A stretch of DNA of 64,000 nucleotides, taken from contig NZ_CAUI01000005.1 in NCBI RefSeq assembly GCF_000350165.1, forward strand, positions 496,001-560,000. The letters run 5' to 3'. Shown piece by piece: positions 33,760 to 43,471 of the stretch. A program made the translations under genes and the position numbers. The stretch's first letter is position 1. The number at the start of each line of letters is the position of its first letter. This DNA comes from Halanaerobium saccharolyticum subsp. saccharolyticum DSM 6643 (GTDB lineage Bacteria > Bacillota > Halanaerobiia > Halanaerobiales > Halanaerobiaceae). The notes below the pieces were generated by a model that had not been told where the DNA came from, did not search any database, and saw only the letters and a program-made list of their open reading frames with translations.

Positions 33760-34863
33760 TTAATATTTAGGATCTAGTGCTTCCCTTAAACCATCACCTA
33801 AAATATTGTAACTTAAAACAGTAATAAAAATAAATAAACCAGGTAATAATAACCAGGGGAAATCAGAAATTTTTGTTATGTTTTGGGCGGCACTCAACAT
33901 ATTTCCCCAGCTTGCTGATGGTTCTTGAATTCCTAGTCCAATAAAACTTAAGCCGCTTTCCATAATTATATAGCCTGGTATAGCAACAGTAGCTCTGATA
34001 ATAACATAAGTGGCTGTTGAGGGAAGAATATGCTTTAAAATAATTCTTTTATCATCGGCTCCAATAGCCTCAGCAGCTTTTACATAGTCTTCACTTTTGG
34101 TAGATAAAACCATACCTCTGATTACTCTGGCCATTCCAGCCCAACCCTGAAATGCTAAAATTGATACTATTAGAAAAAAACGAAAAGAAGAAGAGACATC
34201 AAGTGGTAATACCGCAGCTAATGCCAGCAGCAAATAAAAACTTGGAATAGACATGATAACTTCCACAGCTCTCATAATAATTGAATCTACAAAACCACCG
34301 TAATAACCAGAAATCCCTCCCATAATTAGGCCAATAAAAGTAGTAATAAAAATAGCAACAAAGCCTATAAATAAAGACACTCTGCCCCCATACAAGATTC
34401 TGCTAAATAAATCTCTACCATAATTATCACTACCTAAAATAAATAAAGGTAGATCACCTTCGACTCCTAAAAGATGAATATCGCTTTCAAAAAGACCTAA
34501 AAATTGATAGCTATCGCCCTTATCAAAAAACTTAAGTGAATATTTTTTATCTTTATTAATTTCATATTCTGCCCAACCTGCTTTAACTTCTGTTTTATAA
34601 ATATAGGGAGTCCTCAAACCATTTTGATCACTAAAATGTATTTTTGTTGGTGGATGAAAAAATTTATCTTTAAAATTTGTAGTTGGATTATAAGGAGCAA
34701 AAAATGGAGCAAAGATAGCCAGGAGATAAAGTATAATAATTATAATTCCTGCAGTTAGAGCAAGTTTATTCTGATATAAATTTGATAATTTATTTTTCCA
34801 CAGTGTGTTTTTTTTATGATCAATTTTAGTTTTGTTTTGGTTATTATTTAAAATTTTATTCAT
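33760..34863 (-). CDS. ABC transporter permease, OppC/DppC type with enlarged N-terminal loop
   Basis: 367 residues, about 70-80 longer than ordinary OppC. After the first membrane helix (LALTAGIIIIILYLLAIFAP) there is an extra-cytoplasmic stretch of roughly 90 residues before the family hallmark FILGSDNYGRDLFSRILYGG. Five further membrane segments follow, with the EAA region ARVIRGMVLSTKSEDYVKAA and the terminal SGLSFIGLGIQEPSASWGNM. The loop could contact the binding protein. Last gene of a three-gene minus-strand operon (receptor, permease, permease) lacking ATPases. Confidence 0.9.
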   Translation of the reverse strand: MNKILNNNQNKTKIDHKKNTLWKNKLSNLYQNKLALTAGIIIIILYLLAIFAPFFAPYNPTTNFKDKFFHPPTKIHFSDQNGLRTPYIYKTEVKAGWAEYEINKDKKYSLKFFDKGDSYQFLGLFESDIHLLGVEGDLPLFILGSDNYGRDLFSRILYGGRVSLFIGFVAIFITTFIGLIMGGISGYYGGFVDSIIMRAVEVIMSIPSFYLLLALAAVLPLDVSSSFRFFLIVSILAFQGWAGMARVIRGMVLSTKSEDYVKAAEAIGADDKRIILKHILPSTATYVIIRATVAIPGYIIMESGLSFIGLGIQEPSASWGNMLSAAQNITKISDFPWLLLPGLFIFITVLSYNILGDGLREALDPKY

Positions 34864-34887
34864 ATTAACACTCCATATTTTATCAAA

Positions 34888-35856
34888 TTAATTATATTTT
34901 ATTCGGGGATCATTTAAGGCAAGTAGAATATCTGCAGCTAAATTACCAATAATCAGCATTAAACTTCCCATCATCATCCCTGCCATTGCAAGATATAAAT
35001 CTTTAGACCTAACTGCAGTCAGCATCATTTTTCCAAGCCCGGGCCAGCCTGTTACAATTTCAGTTAAAGCAGCACCACTGAATAAAGAACTGAGCTGAAA
35101 GCCAAAAATTGTGATCATTGGATTAATAGCATTACGAAAAGCATGCTTATTAATTACTACTCTTTCTTTAAGGCCCTTAGCTCTTGCTGTTCTAATATAG
35201 TCCTTATTGATCACATCAAGCATTTGCCCACGCATCTGCCGCATTAGGGAAGCTGTTCCTGCAGTTCCTAGGACTACAGCCGGTACTAAAAGATGTTTTA
35301 AGATATCAATAACTTTTTCAATAGGTGTTAAATAATCATACATAATACTTGTCATACCATTAATTGGCAAGGGTAGATTAAATTTGACTATAGAAAAAAG
35401 AAGCAGTAGAGCAAAGAAAAAATTTGGTATAGATAATCCAATAAAAGCAAATATACTAAATATATTATCTAATAAGCTGTAGCGGTGGGTAGCAGAATAA
35501 ATACCAACAGGTATAGAAATACCCCAACTGATTAACATGGCAGCAACTGATAAAAGTAATGTATTTAATAAACGGCTGCCAATTATCTGGCTGACTGGGA
35601 CTCTATAGGTAAAAGATTCGCCAAGATTCCCCTGCATTATCTGCCCTAACCAGGAAAAATACTGCATAAATATATTTTTGTTTAAACCAAAATCAGCTTC
35701 CATTTCATTAATTAAGTCTTCTGAAATAGCAGGATTTAACCTCATTTCATCCAGATAACTGCCAGGAGAGAGCTGCATAATAAAAAATGATAAAATAGAG
35801 ATTGCCAAAAGTAAAGGAATTACAATCAAAATCCGTCTAATTATATAATCTTTCAT
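34888..35856 (-). CDS. ABC transporter permease, OppB/DppB type
   Basis: 322 residues with six predicted membrane helices. The standard DppB features are YIIRRILIVIPLLLAISIL at the N-terminus, MQLSPGSYLDEMRL, LMRQMRGQMLDVINKDYIRT (EAA loop) and TEIVTGWPGLGKMMLTAV. It starts 3 nt after the receptor gene ends, and GGAG precedes the ATG. It pairs with the larger OppC-type subunit 24 nt downstream. Confidence 0.93.
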   Translation of the reverse strand: MKDYIIRRILIVIPLLLAISILSFFIMQLSPGSYLDEMRLNPAISEDLINEMEADFGLNKNIFMQYFSWLGQIMQGNLGESFTYRVPVSQIIGSRLLNTLLLSVAAMLISWGISIPVGIYSATHRYSLLDNIFSIFAFIGLSIPNFFFALLLLFSIVKFNLPLPINGMTSIMYDYLTPIEKVIDILKHLLVPAVVLGTAGTASLMRQMRGQMLDVINKDYIRTARAKGLKERVVINKHAFRNAINPMITIFGFQLSSLFSGAALTEIVTGWPGLGKMMLTAVRSKDLYLAMAGMMMGSLMLIIGNLAADILLALNDPRIKYN

Positions 35857-35859
35857 AGT

Positions 35860-37578
35860 CTAATTCTCCAAATATAATTCATGAATATTCCAGAGAACGC
35901 CACCATAAGCTGTAACTTCTGTGTTTTTTAAACTATTTCTAACAGCATAAATTGAATTTGGAGTTACAGTATAGATTACTGGCAGTTTTTCAGTTATAAT
36001 TTCTTGAAATTCATCATAATATTCTTTTCTCTCATCAACATCTATTGCGGAAGCGCCTTTAGTAAATAACTGATCAAGCCTTGCTTCCCATTCTGTAGCA
36101 GGTTCTTCCTGGACCGGATTCCACATATGAAGGTGGCCATTAGACATCCAGACATTTGTTCCTTTATGTGGTTCAACACCACCAGTTAAACCAATTAAAA
36201 TAGTGTCAAAATTCCATTCATTGCTGAGTTGATTAACCATTTTATTAAATTCAACTGGAGTAGAATTAATCTTCATTCCCAATTCCCTTAACTCAGATGC
36301 AATAATATTTAATAAAGACTCACGTACATTATTACCTGCATTAGTTACCATACTAAATTCAACTATATTTCCCTTTGAATCTATTAACTGATCATTTTGA
36401 TTCCACTCAAAGCCACCTTTTTTTAATTCTTCTTTTGCCTTGGCAAGACTGTAAGGATATTTAGTCACATTTTCATTTAAATAGACCTTATTTGGCAAAC
36501 TAATAGGACTCCACTGTTTACTTCCCTGACCGGCAAGTGCCTGGTTAATCATCGTATTTTTATCAAAAGCATAGGCTACTGCCCTTCTAAAATTTAGATT
36601 TGTAAACCATTCATATTTATATGGCTCATCCTCTAAATTAGGATTACGGGGGTTCAGATTAAAAACTAAAAAGTTGGTGCTGAAAGTTGGGCCAGCATCG
36701 ATCAATGTAAAATTACTTCTTTCCTCCTGCTGTTTTAATCTTTTGTAGTCAATTCCTCTGACAGCTAAAAAATGACTTTGGCCATTTTCAAAGAGCAGTG
36801 ATTCTGTTTCTTGGCTGTCTGCAATAACTCTAATCCATCTTTCTATATAGGGCAGAGGCTTGCCAGTCGGATCTTGACGCCAGTAATAATCATTTTTTTC
36901 CATCACAATTCTTTCGCTATTTCTGTAATCTACCAATTTATATGGCCCAGTACCAACGATTTCTTTAGGATCAGTGTTAATTCCCCAACTGTTATTAAAA
37001 TTTCCATTCTGCCAGATAGTGTAAAGTTTATGGCGTGGAATAATTGGAGCCAGCATATTATTTAAAAATGGAGCAAATTTGCTCGGCAAAACAAATTCTA
37101 CTGTATATTTATCAATTTTTCTATATTCAGGAAACTCCCCGTCAACCTTTAGCACATCACGACTGCTGGTTGGGATATTTTCATCTTTAATTACATCAAA
37201 AGTAAAGATAACATCATCAGCTGTAAATTCCTGGCCATCACTCCACTGCACACCTTCTCGAAGATGGAAAGTATAAGTTTTTCCATCTTCAGATATTGTC
37301 CAATCTTTAGCTAATTCAGGTTCGTATTCAGTTGTAATTCCATTTCTAGTAACTAAACCTTCAAAAATATAGCCATCGATTATAGCTGAAGAAGATGTTT
37401 CTGTAGCAATAATAGTATTGAAAGTTTTTGGATCTCCAAGTAGTGTAGAAATTAAGGTTCCTCCATGTATCCCCTGTTCTTTTTCTGAGGTCCAGGGATC
37501 TTTTAATTCTGCTGCAGCTGTACTTAGATTAAAAACAAAAAGAGCTAATAATAATATAGTAACGATTTTTTTAATCAT
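35860..37578 (-). CDS. ABC transporter solute-binding protein, family 5
   Basis: 572 residues with a signal peptide (MIKKIVTILLLALFVFNLST, likely cut in AAAEL). No lipobox Cys. Family 5 landmarks are FHLREGVQWSDGQEFTADDV near residue 110 and VGTGPYKLVDYRNSERIVME near 195, with the late IITEKLPVIYTVTPNSIYAV. It differs clearly from the receptor at 2041, so the ligand is probably different (peptide or another oligosaccharide). First gene of the minus-strand operon, with GAGAAGGGAG as ribosome binding site. Confidence 0.92.
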   Translation of the reverse strand: MIKKIVTILLLALFVFNLSTAAAELKDPWTSEKEQGIHGGTLISTLLGDPKTFNTIIATETSSSAIIDGYIFEGLVTRNGITTEYEPELAKDWTISEDGKTYTFHLREGVQWSDGQEFTADDVIFTFDVIKDENIPTSSRDVLKVDGEFPEYRKIDKYTVEFVLPSKFAPFLNNMLAPIIPRHKLYTIWQNGNFNNSWGINTDPKEIVGTGPYKLVDYRNSERIVMEKNDYYWRQDPTGKPLPYIERWIRVIADSQETESLLFENGQSHFLAVRGIDYKRLKQQEERSNFTLIDAGPTFSTNFLVFNLNPRNPNLEDEPYKYEWFTNLNFRRAVAYAFDKNTMINQALAGQGSKQWSPISLPNKVYLNENVTKYPYSLAKAKEELKKGGFEWNQNDQLIDSKGNIVEFSMVTNAGNNVRESLLNIIASELRELGMKINSTPVEFNKMVNQLSNEWNFDTILIGLTGGVEPHKGTNVWMSNGHLHMWNPVQEEPATEWEARLDQLFTKGASAIDVDERKEYYDEFQEIITEKLPVIYTVTPNSIYAVRNSLKNTEVTAYGGVLWNIHELYLEN

Positions 37579-37774
37579 CTTAATCTACTCCCTTCTCTTT
37601 AAAGTGCTTATTTTGATTATATTCTTGTTAAAAGAGTCAAATCCTGCAAAATATTTGAGCTATTTGTGTTTTGAATTCGAGAAAAAAATATTAAGTTGAA
37701 ACAATTTTGAATTTAGATTGTTAATATGTTAAAGTAGTATCTAAATAATTTAGTAGAGAGAAGGGAGTTTTACG

Positions 37775-38743
37775 ATGAAAACATTAGAAAAATCAGTTAA
37801 GTTTATTGGAGATTATTTTATTGTCTGGACAATTGTAGCAGCGGTTATAGGCTTTTTTCAACCTGCAGCCTTTGCCTGGGTGCTGCCGCAGGTTACTATT
37901 TTACTTGGGATTATAATGTTTGGGATGGGCATGACATTAGAAGTTGACGATTTTAAAAATATTTTAAAACATCCTAAGTATATTCTATTGGGGTCTTTTG
38001 CACAATTTACATTAATGCCCTTAATTGCTTTTGGATTGGCAGTTGTTTTTCAATTACCACCAGAATTAGCAGTAGGAGTAATTTTAGTAGGTACTTGTCC
38101 TGGTGGAACAGCATCTAATGTAATGACCTATTTAGCAAAAGGAGATGTTGCACTTTCAGTTTCAATCACAACATTATCTACCTTTTTAGCACCAATATTG
38201 ACTCCATTGTTAACCGCCTGGCTTGCAGGTAAATGGATTCCAGTTTCAGCAGGTGCTATGTTTATTTCAATAGTAAAGATAGTTTTAATTCCAATAATTT
38301 TAGGTCTTATTATTAATAGTCTTTTTGGTTCTAAATTAAAAGCAGTAACTAAATCACTTCCGGCAGTTTCTGTTATAGCCATAGTTTTAATTGTTGGTGG
38401 AGTAGTGGGAGCTAACTCAGGGAAAATAGCTACTACAGGTGCAGCTATATTTTTAATTGTTATTTTACATAATGTACTAGGGCTTTTAAGTGGTTACTTT
38501 TTAGGTGATAAACTGAGTCTGGAAGAAGCAAAAAAACGTGCTTTAAGTATTGAAATTGGAATGCAGAATTCAGGTTTAGCAGTTTCACTGGCTGTTGCTC
38601 ATTTTAGTCCAGCAGCAGCAATACCAGCAGCTATTTTTAGTGTCTGGCATAATATTTCAGGTCCATTAGTTGCAACTTATTGGTCCCGGAAAACAGATAG
38701 TTTAAAAGAGTTTGATTCAATTAATCAAGAAAAAGCCTCATAA
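37775..38743 (+). CDS. Bile acid:sodium symporter family (BASS) transporter
   Basis: 322 residues with about ten membrane helices. Conserved BASS segments are GTCPGGTASNVMTYLAKGDV in the first half and SIEIGMQNSGLAVSLAVAHF in the second, which hold the Na+ sites in characterised homologues. Bacterial members carry varied organic anions (pantoate, keto-acids, steroids), so the substrate is open. GAAGGGAG precedes the ATG. It is divergent from the minus-strand ABC operon and has its own terminator. Confidence 0.9.
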   Translation: MKTLEKSVKFIGDYFIVWTIVAAVIGFFQPAAFAWVLPQVTILLGIIMFGMGMTLEVDDFKNILKHPKYILLGSFAQFTLMPLIAFGLAVVFQLPPELAVGVILVGTCPGGTASNVMTYLAKGDVALSVSITTLSTFLAPILTPLLTAWLAGKWIPVSAGAMFISIVKIVLIPIILGLIINSLFGSKLKAVTKSLPAVSVIAIVLIVGGVVGANSGKIATTGAAIFLIVILHNVLGLLSGYFLGDKLSLEEAKKRALSIEIGMQNSGLAVSLAVAHFSPAAAIPAAIFSVWHNISGPLVATYWSRKTDSLKEFDSINQEKAS

Positions 38744-38750
38744 TTTGACT

Positions 38751-38790
38751 AAGAGTCTAGAGATTTAAATTGCTCTAGACTCTTTTTTTT
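38751..38790 (+). terminator. Terminator after the BASS transporter gene
   Basis: AAGAGTCTAGAG (38751-38762) and CTCTAGACTCTT (38773-38784) are a perfect 12-bp stem, followed by T6. Confidence 0.95.
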
Positions 38791-38914
38791 AAAAAAACAA
38801 GGAAAAAATTAATAAACATAGAATATGTATAATAGAAAGAATTATTGAAAAACTATAGATACATTGCAAAAATATGTTATAATTAAAATATATATAAACT
38901 TAAGGAGGGATATT

Positions 38915-40258
38915 TTGAAAGCGTTTAAAGCATATGATATTCGAGGCGTTTATAACAAAGATTTCAATAAAGAAGATGTTTATAAAATAGGATATTTTTT
39001 ACCAGAGCTTCTGGCTGCAGATGAGGTTTTAGTTGGTTTCGATGATCGTGAATCAACACCAGAAGTTTTTGAAGCTTTAGCAGCTGGAATTACAGATCAG
39101 GGAGCAGATGTCTATAAAATTGGTTATGCAACAACTCCAATGGTTTATTATGGCACAGCCAAGCATGACTATAAAGCATCGGTAATGATTACAGCTTCTC
39201 ATAATCCACCTGAGTATAATGGATTAAAAATTTCTCGTGAAAATGCTCTGCCGGTAGGTTACGATTCTGGTTTAAAAGAGTTAGAAGAAATGATTGAAAC
39301 TAAAGAGGTTAAGCCTGTTGGTAAAAATAAAAAAGGTAATATTTTAAAACATGATTTAAAAGAAGAATATATAAATTTCCAAAAATCATATTTACCAGAT
39401 TTATCAAATTTAGATCTTTCAATTGATGTTTCAAACGGGATGGTAGCAATTTTAACAGATGCTATTTTCGGTGATCAGCCTCATTATTTATATAATGAAC
39501 TTGATGGTACTTTTCCAAATCATGAAGCAAATCCCTTAGAAGCTGAAAATAGAGAAGATTTAAAAAAGTTATTATTAGAAAAAGAATCAGATCTGGGTTT
39601 AATTTTTGATGGTGATGGCGATCGAGTTATGTTCTTAGATGAAAAGGGAAATTTTATTTCTCCTGATTTAATAATTGCTTTACTTGCAGAATATTATATA
39701 AAACAGAATAAAGGAAAAAATGTTCTTTATGATATTCGCACATCTTGGTCTGTTAAAGAGCATATAGAAAAACTGGGTGGTAAATCTCATATGTGGAAGG
39801 TAGGTCATGCCTATGCAAAGCTAAAACTTAGAGAAATAGATGGTATTTGTGGAGGAGAACTTGCTGGACACTATTATTATAAAGATTTTTTCTACTGTGA
39901 TTCTGGAATGTTGACTGCTCTTGTTGTATTAAATGTTGCAGCAAGGTTGAAGGAAGAAGGAAAAACTATTTCTGAATATATTGCTGAACTTGATAAATAT
40001 GCAACTTCTGGAGAAGTCAACTTTAAAATAGAAAATAAAAAGGAAGTTATGGAAAATTTAAAAGAATATTTCTTTGATCAAAAAGAACCGCTTAATTTTT
40101 ATGATTTTGATGGTTATCGCTTAGAATATAATGATTGGTGGTTTAATGTGAGGCCTTCTAATACAGAACCTTATTTGAGATTAGTTGTCGAAGCAAAAAA
40201 TCAAACTATTTTAGATGAAAAACTAGCTGAAATAAAAGAAGTTATGGCTGTTGAATAA
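38915..40258 (+). CDS. Phosphomannomutase/phosphoglucomutase (alpha-D-phosphohexomutase)
   Basis: Interconverts hexose 1- and 6-phosphates, here likely mannose and/or glucose phosphates. The TTG start at 38915 is chosen because TTAAGGAGGGA lies at correct distance and the protein then begins at the conserved KAFKAYDIRG; the upstream ATG at 38864 has no ribosome binding site. With this start the phospho-serine is S95 in ITASHNPPEYNG, the Mg loop is FDGDGDR near 232, the sugar loop is GGELAGHYY and the phosphate loop is RPSNTEPYLRL. 447 residues, full length. It could use glucose 1-phosphate released by the GH94 enzyme, though it is not in that operon. Confidence 0.92.
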   Translation: MKAFKAYDIRGVYNKDFNKEDVYKIGYFLPELLAADEVLVGFDDRESTPEVFEALAAGITDQGADVYKIGYATTPMVYYGTAKHDYKASVMITASHNPPEYNGLKISRENALPVGYDSGLKELEEMIETKEVKPVGKNKKGNILKHDLKEEYINFQKSYLPDLSNLDLSIDVSNGMVAILTDAIFGDQPHYLYNELDGTFPNHEANPLEAENREDLKKLLLEKESDLGLIFDGDGDRVMFLDEKGNFISPDLIIALLAEYYIKQNKGKNVLYDIRTSWSVKEHIEKLGGKSHMWKVGHAYAKLKLREIDGICGGELAGHYYYKDFFYCDSGMLTALVVLNVAARLKEEGKTISEYIAELDKYATSGEVNFKIENKKEVMENLKEYFFDQKEPLNFYDFDGYRLEYNDWWFNVRPSNTEPYLRLVVEAKNQTILDEKLAEIKEVMAVE

Positions 40259-40311
40259 ATAGACTTTTAAATAAAAAAATAAGATATTTAATTAGGAAAG
40301 GAGCGGGTCCT

Positions 40312-41097
40312 ATGAATATTCCTGTTAAAAAATGGTATGAGGCTGTGCAGACTCGTTATTCTCAGCAGAAGTATATGACGAAGGAAATTAAGCCCTTTAC
40401 TTTAAAATCTCTTGAGAAAAAATTTGAAGAATTAAATGAAACTTATCCTGAGGCAAGGGTGGAAATTATTGAAGAATCTGTTAAAGATATTTTACCTGCT
40501 TTAAAAGGGAAGTATGGTAATTTTACTGACTCTCCAGCTTTTATTGCTTTTATTATTAATGAGAATGGAAAACACCGCTGGAGCAAAATGGGTTATATTG
40601 GTGAGGCAGCTATTTTAGAAGCAACCTCTCACGGTCTTGGAAGCTGCTGGATTGGTGGTAGATATATACCTGAGAGATCAAAAATTAATATTGATCTAAA
40701 AAGAGGAGAACGCTTAGTTGCTGTTAGTCCAATAGGTTATTCATCAGAAAATTATAATTTAACAAGACACTTTATTTCAAAACTTTTTCCTCATCGAGAT
40801 CGTTTAGATGTTAAAGAATTATGTCCTGACGGTTATGATCCAGATTGGCCGGGTTGGGTTAAAAATGCTATAAAAATAGGTAGTTATGCGCCTTCGAGAT
40901 TAAATAGACAACCCTGGCGTTTCTATTATGGAGATGGCAAATTAGTTGTTGATTGCAAAAGTGAGCCATCAGCCTATAAGAGACTTGAATGCGGAATTGC
41001 ATTACTTCATGCAGAAATTGGTGCCTTAGATGGTGGCGTTAATGGTCGGATTGAATTTGGTGGTCTGGGACTTGCTTCATTTATTAAAGAAATTTAA
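40312..41097 (+). CDS. Nitroreductase-like flavoprotein (TM1586-type, fused pseudo-dimer)
   Basis: 261 residues. Two halves each resemble a nitroreductase subunit: the first has GYIGEAAILEATSHGLGSCW followed by WIGGRYIPER, the second has KIGSYAPSRLNRQPWRFYYG and the late ALLHAEIGA. This internal-duplication form is described for the Thermotoga TM1586 family, which probably binds FMN within one chain. The reaction is unknown. Ribosome binding site AAAGGAGCGG. It has a clear terminator, so is likely monocistronic or with the preceding mutase gene (53-nt gap). Confidence 0.78.
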   Translation: MNIPVKKWYEAVQTRYSQQKYMTKEIKPFTLKSLEKKFEELNETYPEARVEIIEESVKDILPALKGKYGNFTDSPAFIAFIINENGKHRWSKMGYIGEAAILEATSHGLGSCWIGGRYIPERSKINIDLKRGERLVAVSPIGYSSENYNLTRHFISKLFPHRDRLDVKELCPDGYDPDWPGWVKNAIKIGSYAPSRLNRQPWRFYYGDGKLVVDCKSEPSAYKRLECGIALLHAEIGALDGGVNGRIEFGGLGLASFIKEI

Positions 41098-41130
41098 GAA
41101 AAAATAATTATTTAAAATATGAGAGTTATT

Positions 41131-41165
41131 AATTACCGTAGATATTTTAATCTGCGGTAATTTTA
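41131..41165 (+). terminator. Terminator after the nitroreductase-like gene
   Basis: ATTACCGTAGAT and ATCTGCGGTAAT pair with one G-U, followed by TTTTATTT. Confidence 0.85.
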
Positions 41166-41200
41166 TTTACATCCTAGTTTAAGAAAATTGGAGGTAAAAA

Positions 41201-42334
41201 ATGAATTATAGAAAAATGGAAAAGCTTGATTTAGAAGTTTCAGCCCTTGGATTTGGAGCAATGCGTTTGCCAATAATTGATGATGATTCTGCTAATATTG
41301 ATGAGGCGGAAGCGATTGAAATGATTCGTTATGGAATTGATAATGGAATAAATTATGTTGACACAGCCTGGCCCTATCACCAGGGGGAAAGCGAAAAAGT
41401 TGTGGGAAAAGCTTTAAAAGATGGCTACAGAGAAAAAGTATATCTAGCAACTAAACTGCCAATCTGGGAATGTGAGACAGAAAAAGATTTAGATAAAATA
41501 TTTAATAAGCAGCTGGAAAAAATGGAAGTTGAATCAATTGACTTTTATCTGCTGCATGCTTTAGATGAGGGACACTGGCAGACTGTTAAAGATCTGGATA
41601 TTATTGAATGGGCAGAAAAGAAAAAAGAAGAAGGTAAAATTAAATATCTTGGTTTTTCTTTTCACGATAGCTATTCTCTATTTGAAGAAATATTAGAAGC
41701 CCATGACTGGGACTTTTGTCAAATTCAATATAATTATTTAGATGTAGAATACCAGGCTGGCAAAAAAGGTCTGCAGAAAGCTTATTCTAAAGGAATTGAA
41801 GTAGTTATTATGGAACCGATTCGTGGAGGCTGGCTGGCCCAGGAACCACCACCAGCAGCCAAAAAGTTATTTGAATCTGAAAATGAAAATAGGACTCCAG
41901 TAGAATGGGCCCTGCACTGGATCTGGAGTCAAAAAGAACCTGGTGTAGTTTTAAGTGGTATGAGTAATATGCAGCAGCTTAAAGAAAATCTTGAGACAGC
42001 TTCTGAATCAGAAGTTGGACTTTTAAGTGATTCAGAATTTAAGATGATGGAAAAAGTAGCAGAAGAAATGAGAGGTCCAATAACCTGTACTCGCTGTGAA
42101 TATTGTCTTCCCTGTCCGGAAGCTATTAATATACCTGAGAATTTTCATTTATATAATCAGGCAAAACTACTTAATAAGGGTCAAGAAATGGCCGAAAAAT
42201 ATTTTAAACTGGATGAAACAGCAAGAGCCAGTAATTGTATAGAGTGTGGACAGTGTGAGCCTCAGTGTCCTCAGAACTTAGATATAATTGATCTTTTAAA
42301 AGAAGTTGATCAGTATTTTAATGAAAGAGTTTAA
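41201..42334 (+). CDS. Aldo/keto reductase with C-terminal 2x[4Fe-4S] ferredoxin domain
   Basis: 377 residues. The N-terminal TIM barrel has D54 and Y59 in YVDTAWPYHQG, K85 in YLATKLP and H119 in FYLLHALD, so the AKR tetrad is intact. The C-terminal domain carries CTRCEYCLPCPEAINIP and, 45 residues later, CIECGQCEPQCPQNLDI, enough for two 4Fe-4S clusters. This form is common in anaerobes and may couple ferredoxin-level electrons to carbonyl reduction; the substrate is unknown. Ribosome binding site TTGGAGG. Possibly monocistronic. Confidence 0.92.
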   Translation: MNYRKMEKLDLEVSALGFGAMRLPIIDDDSANIDEAEAIEMIRYGIDNGINYVDTAWPYHQGESEKVVGKALKDGYREKVYLATKLPIWECETEKDLDKIFNKQLEKMEVESIDFYLLHALDEGHWQTVKDLDIIEWAEKKKEEGKIKYLGFSFHDSYSLFEEILEAHDWDFCQIQYNYLDVEYQAGKKGLQKAYSKGIEVVIMEPIRGGWLAQEPPPAAKKLFESENENRTPVEWALHWIWSQKEPGVVLSGMSNMQQLKENLETASESEVGLLSDSEFKMMEKVAEEMRGPITCTRCEYCLPCPEAINIPENFHLYNQAKLLNKGQEMAEKYFKLDETARASNCIECGQCEPQCPQNLDIIDLLKEVDQYFNERV

Positions 42335-42346
42335 ATTAAATAGTTT

Positions 42347-42376
42347 TTGTTCTTATTAAGTAATTTATGGTATAAT
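42347..42376 (+). promoter_or_regulatory. Putative promoter of the lipid kinase gene
   Basis: TTGTTC (42347-42352), 18 bp, TATAAT (42371-42376), 26 nt before the start codon, which would give a very short leader. Confidence 0.55.
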
Positions 42377-42402
42377 TAAAATGCTTAATAGGAGTTGATT
42401 AG

Positions 42403-43296
42403 ATGCTTAACAAAAAAATCAAATTAATATACAATCCAGCAGCTGGTGATAAATCTTTTAATTCTTATTTAGACTTATTTTTAAAACATTTTCAGGCTGC
42501 TGGATATAAAGTAGATATCTTTAGAAGTATGGAGCCAGGTGATTTTGGAGAGGCTTTAAAAGATATTGATAATAATTTTGAAGCTGTTATTGTTGCTGGT
42601 GGTGATGGTTCAGCTAGCGAGATGCTAGATTTACTGCAGAAAAAGGGAATTGATCTACCACTTGGAATCATTCCAGCTGGAACTGCCAATGACTTTGCTT
42701 CCTTTTTAGGTATGACTCAAAATATAGAAAAAAGTATTAAAAGAATTCTGGACTGGAATATTAGAGAAATCGATGTGGGCAAAGTAAATGATAGGTATTT
42801 TTTAAATGTATGCGTAGGCGGCATTATTTCTCAAATAGCTCATGGAACAGAAACTGACATGAAAAACAGACTCGGGAAAGCAGCCTATTACCTGCAGGGA
42901 CTAAAAGAACTTCCAAATATTAAACCAATGAATTTAAAGATAGAATGCTCAGAAAAAGTAATTGAAGGTGATTTTTTAGGTTTTTTTGTTTTTAATAGTA
43001 AAGATGCTGGAGGCTTTAAAAACATAGCTAAACTAGCTTCAATTGATGATGGATTATTTGATTTACTGGCTGTTAAAACAGGCAACATTTTAAAACTGAG
43101 TTCTGCAGCAGCAGATCTTTTTAATGGCAAAGATATTAAAAATGATAATTTAATCTATCTGCAGGATAATTACCTAAAAATAACTATGTTAAATAAAACA
43201 AAGGAAGAGCACTGTGATATTGATGGAGAAAAAGGGCCTGCTTTTCCTTTAGAAATCAAATTAATACCTTCAGCTCAAAAAGTCTTTACAGCTTAA
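42403..43296 (+). CDS. YegS/DgkB-type lipid kinase (diacylglycerol kinase catalytic domain)
   Basis: 297 residues. It phosphorylates a lipid such as diacylglycerol at the inner membrane surface, recycling it for phospholipid synthesis. Marks are the N-terminal IKLIYNPAAGDKSFN, the nucleotide-binding VVAGGDGSASEMLDLL near residue 66, PAGTANDFASFLGM near 90, and a late EHCDIDGEKGPAFPLEI. The last is the usual DGE motif of the family. No membrane segment. Followed by a terminator. Confidence 0.9.
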   Translation: MLNKKIKLIYNPAAGDKSFNSYLDLFLKHFQAAGYKVDIFRSMEPGDFGEALKDIDNNFEAVIVAGGDGSASEMLDLLQKKGIDLPLGIIPAGTANDFASFLGMTQNIEKSIKRILDWNIREIDVGKVNDRYFLNVCVGGIISQIAHGTETDMKNRLGKAAYYLQGLKELPNIKPMNLKIECSEKVIEGDFLGFFVFNSKDAGGFKNIAKLASIDDGLFDLLAVKTGNILKLSSAAADLFNGKDIKNDNLIYLQDNYLKITMLNKTKEEHCDIDGEKGPAFPLEIKLIPSAQKVFTA

Positions 43297-43382
43297 TTAT
43301 TTATCAAAGCAGGAAAAAAGTAAATTATCTCTAATTATGTTATATACTTAGTAATTAAATTTACCCTGCTGCCAGGTAAGAG

Positions 43383-43410
43383 CCTCTCTCATCGACAGGA
43401 GAGGTTTTTG
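43383..43410 (+). terminator. Terminator after the lipid kinase gene
   Basis: CCTCTC (43383-43388) pairs with GAGAGG (43399-43404), followed by TTTTTG. A second small hairpin (CCTG-CTGC-CAGG) lies just before it. Confidence 0.75.
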
Positions 43411-43471
43411 CCATTTGATTGATTTATTATTTTTATTAAAGTTAATATAGCAATTTATAAAGGAGAACAAT

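Noticed and set aside
38864-38914. ATG at 38864 as start of the phosphohexomutase
   Set aside because: No ribosome binding site precedes it and the added residues are not family-like, while TTG 38915 follows AAGGAGG and leads straight into the conserved N-terminus.
43360-43410. Two adjacent hairpins before the family 1 receptor gene as a riboswitch
   Set aside because: The second is a simple terminator fitting the upstream lipid kinase gene; no known aptamer pattern or conserved core was recognised.
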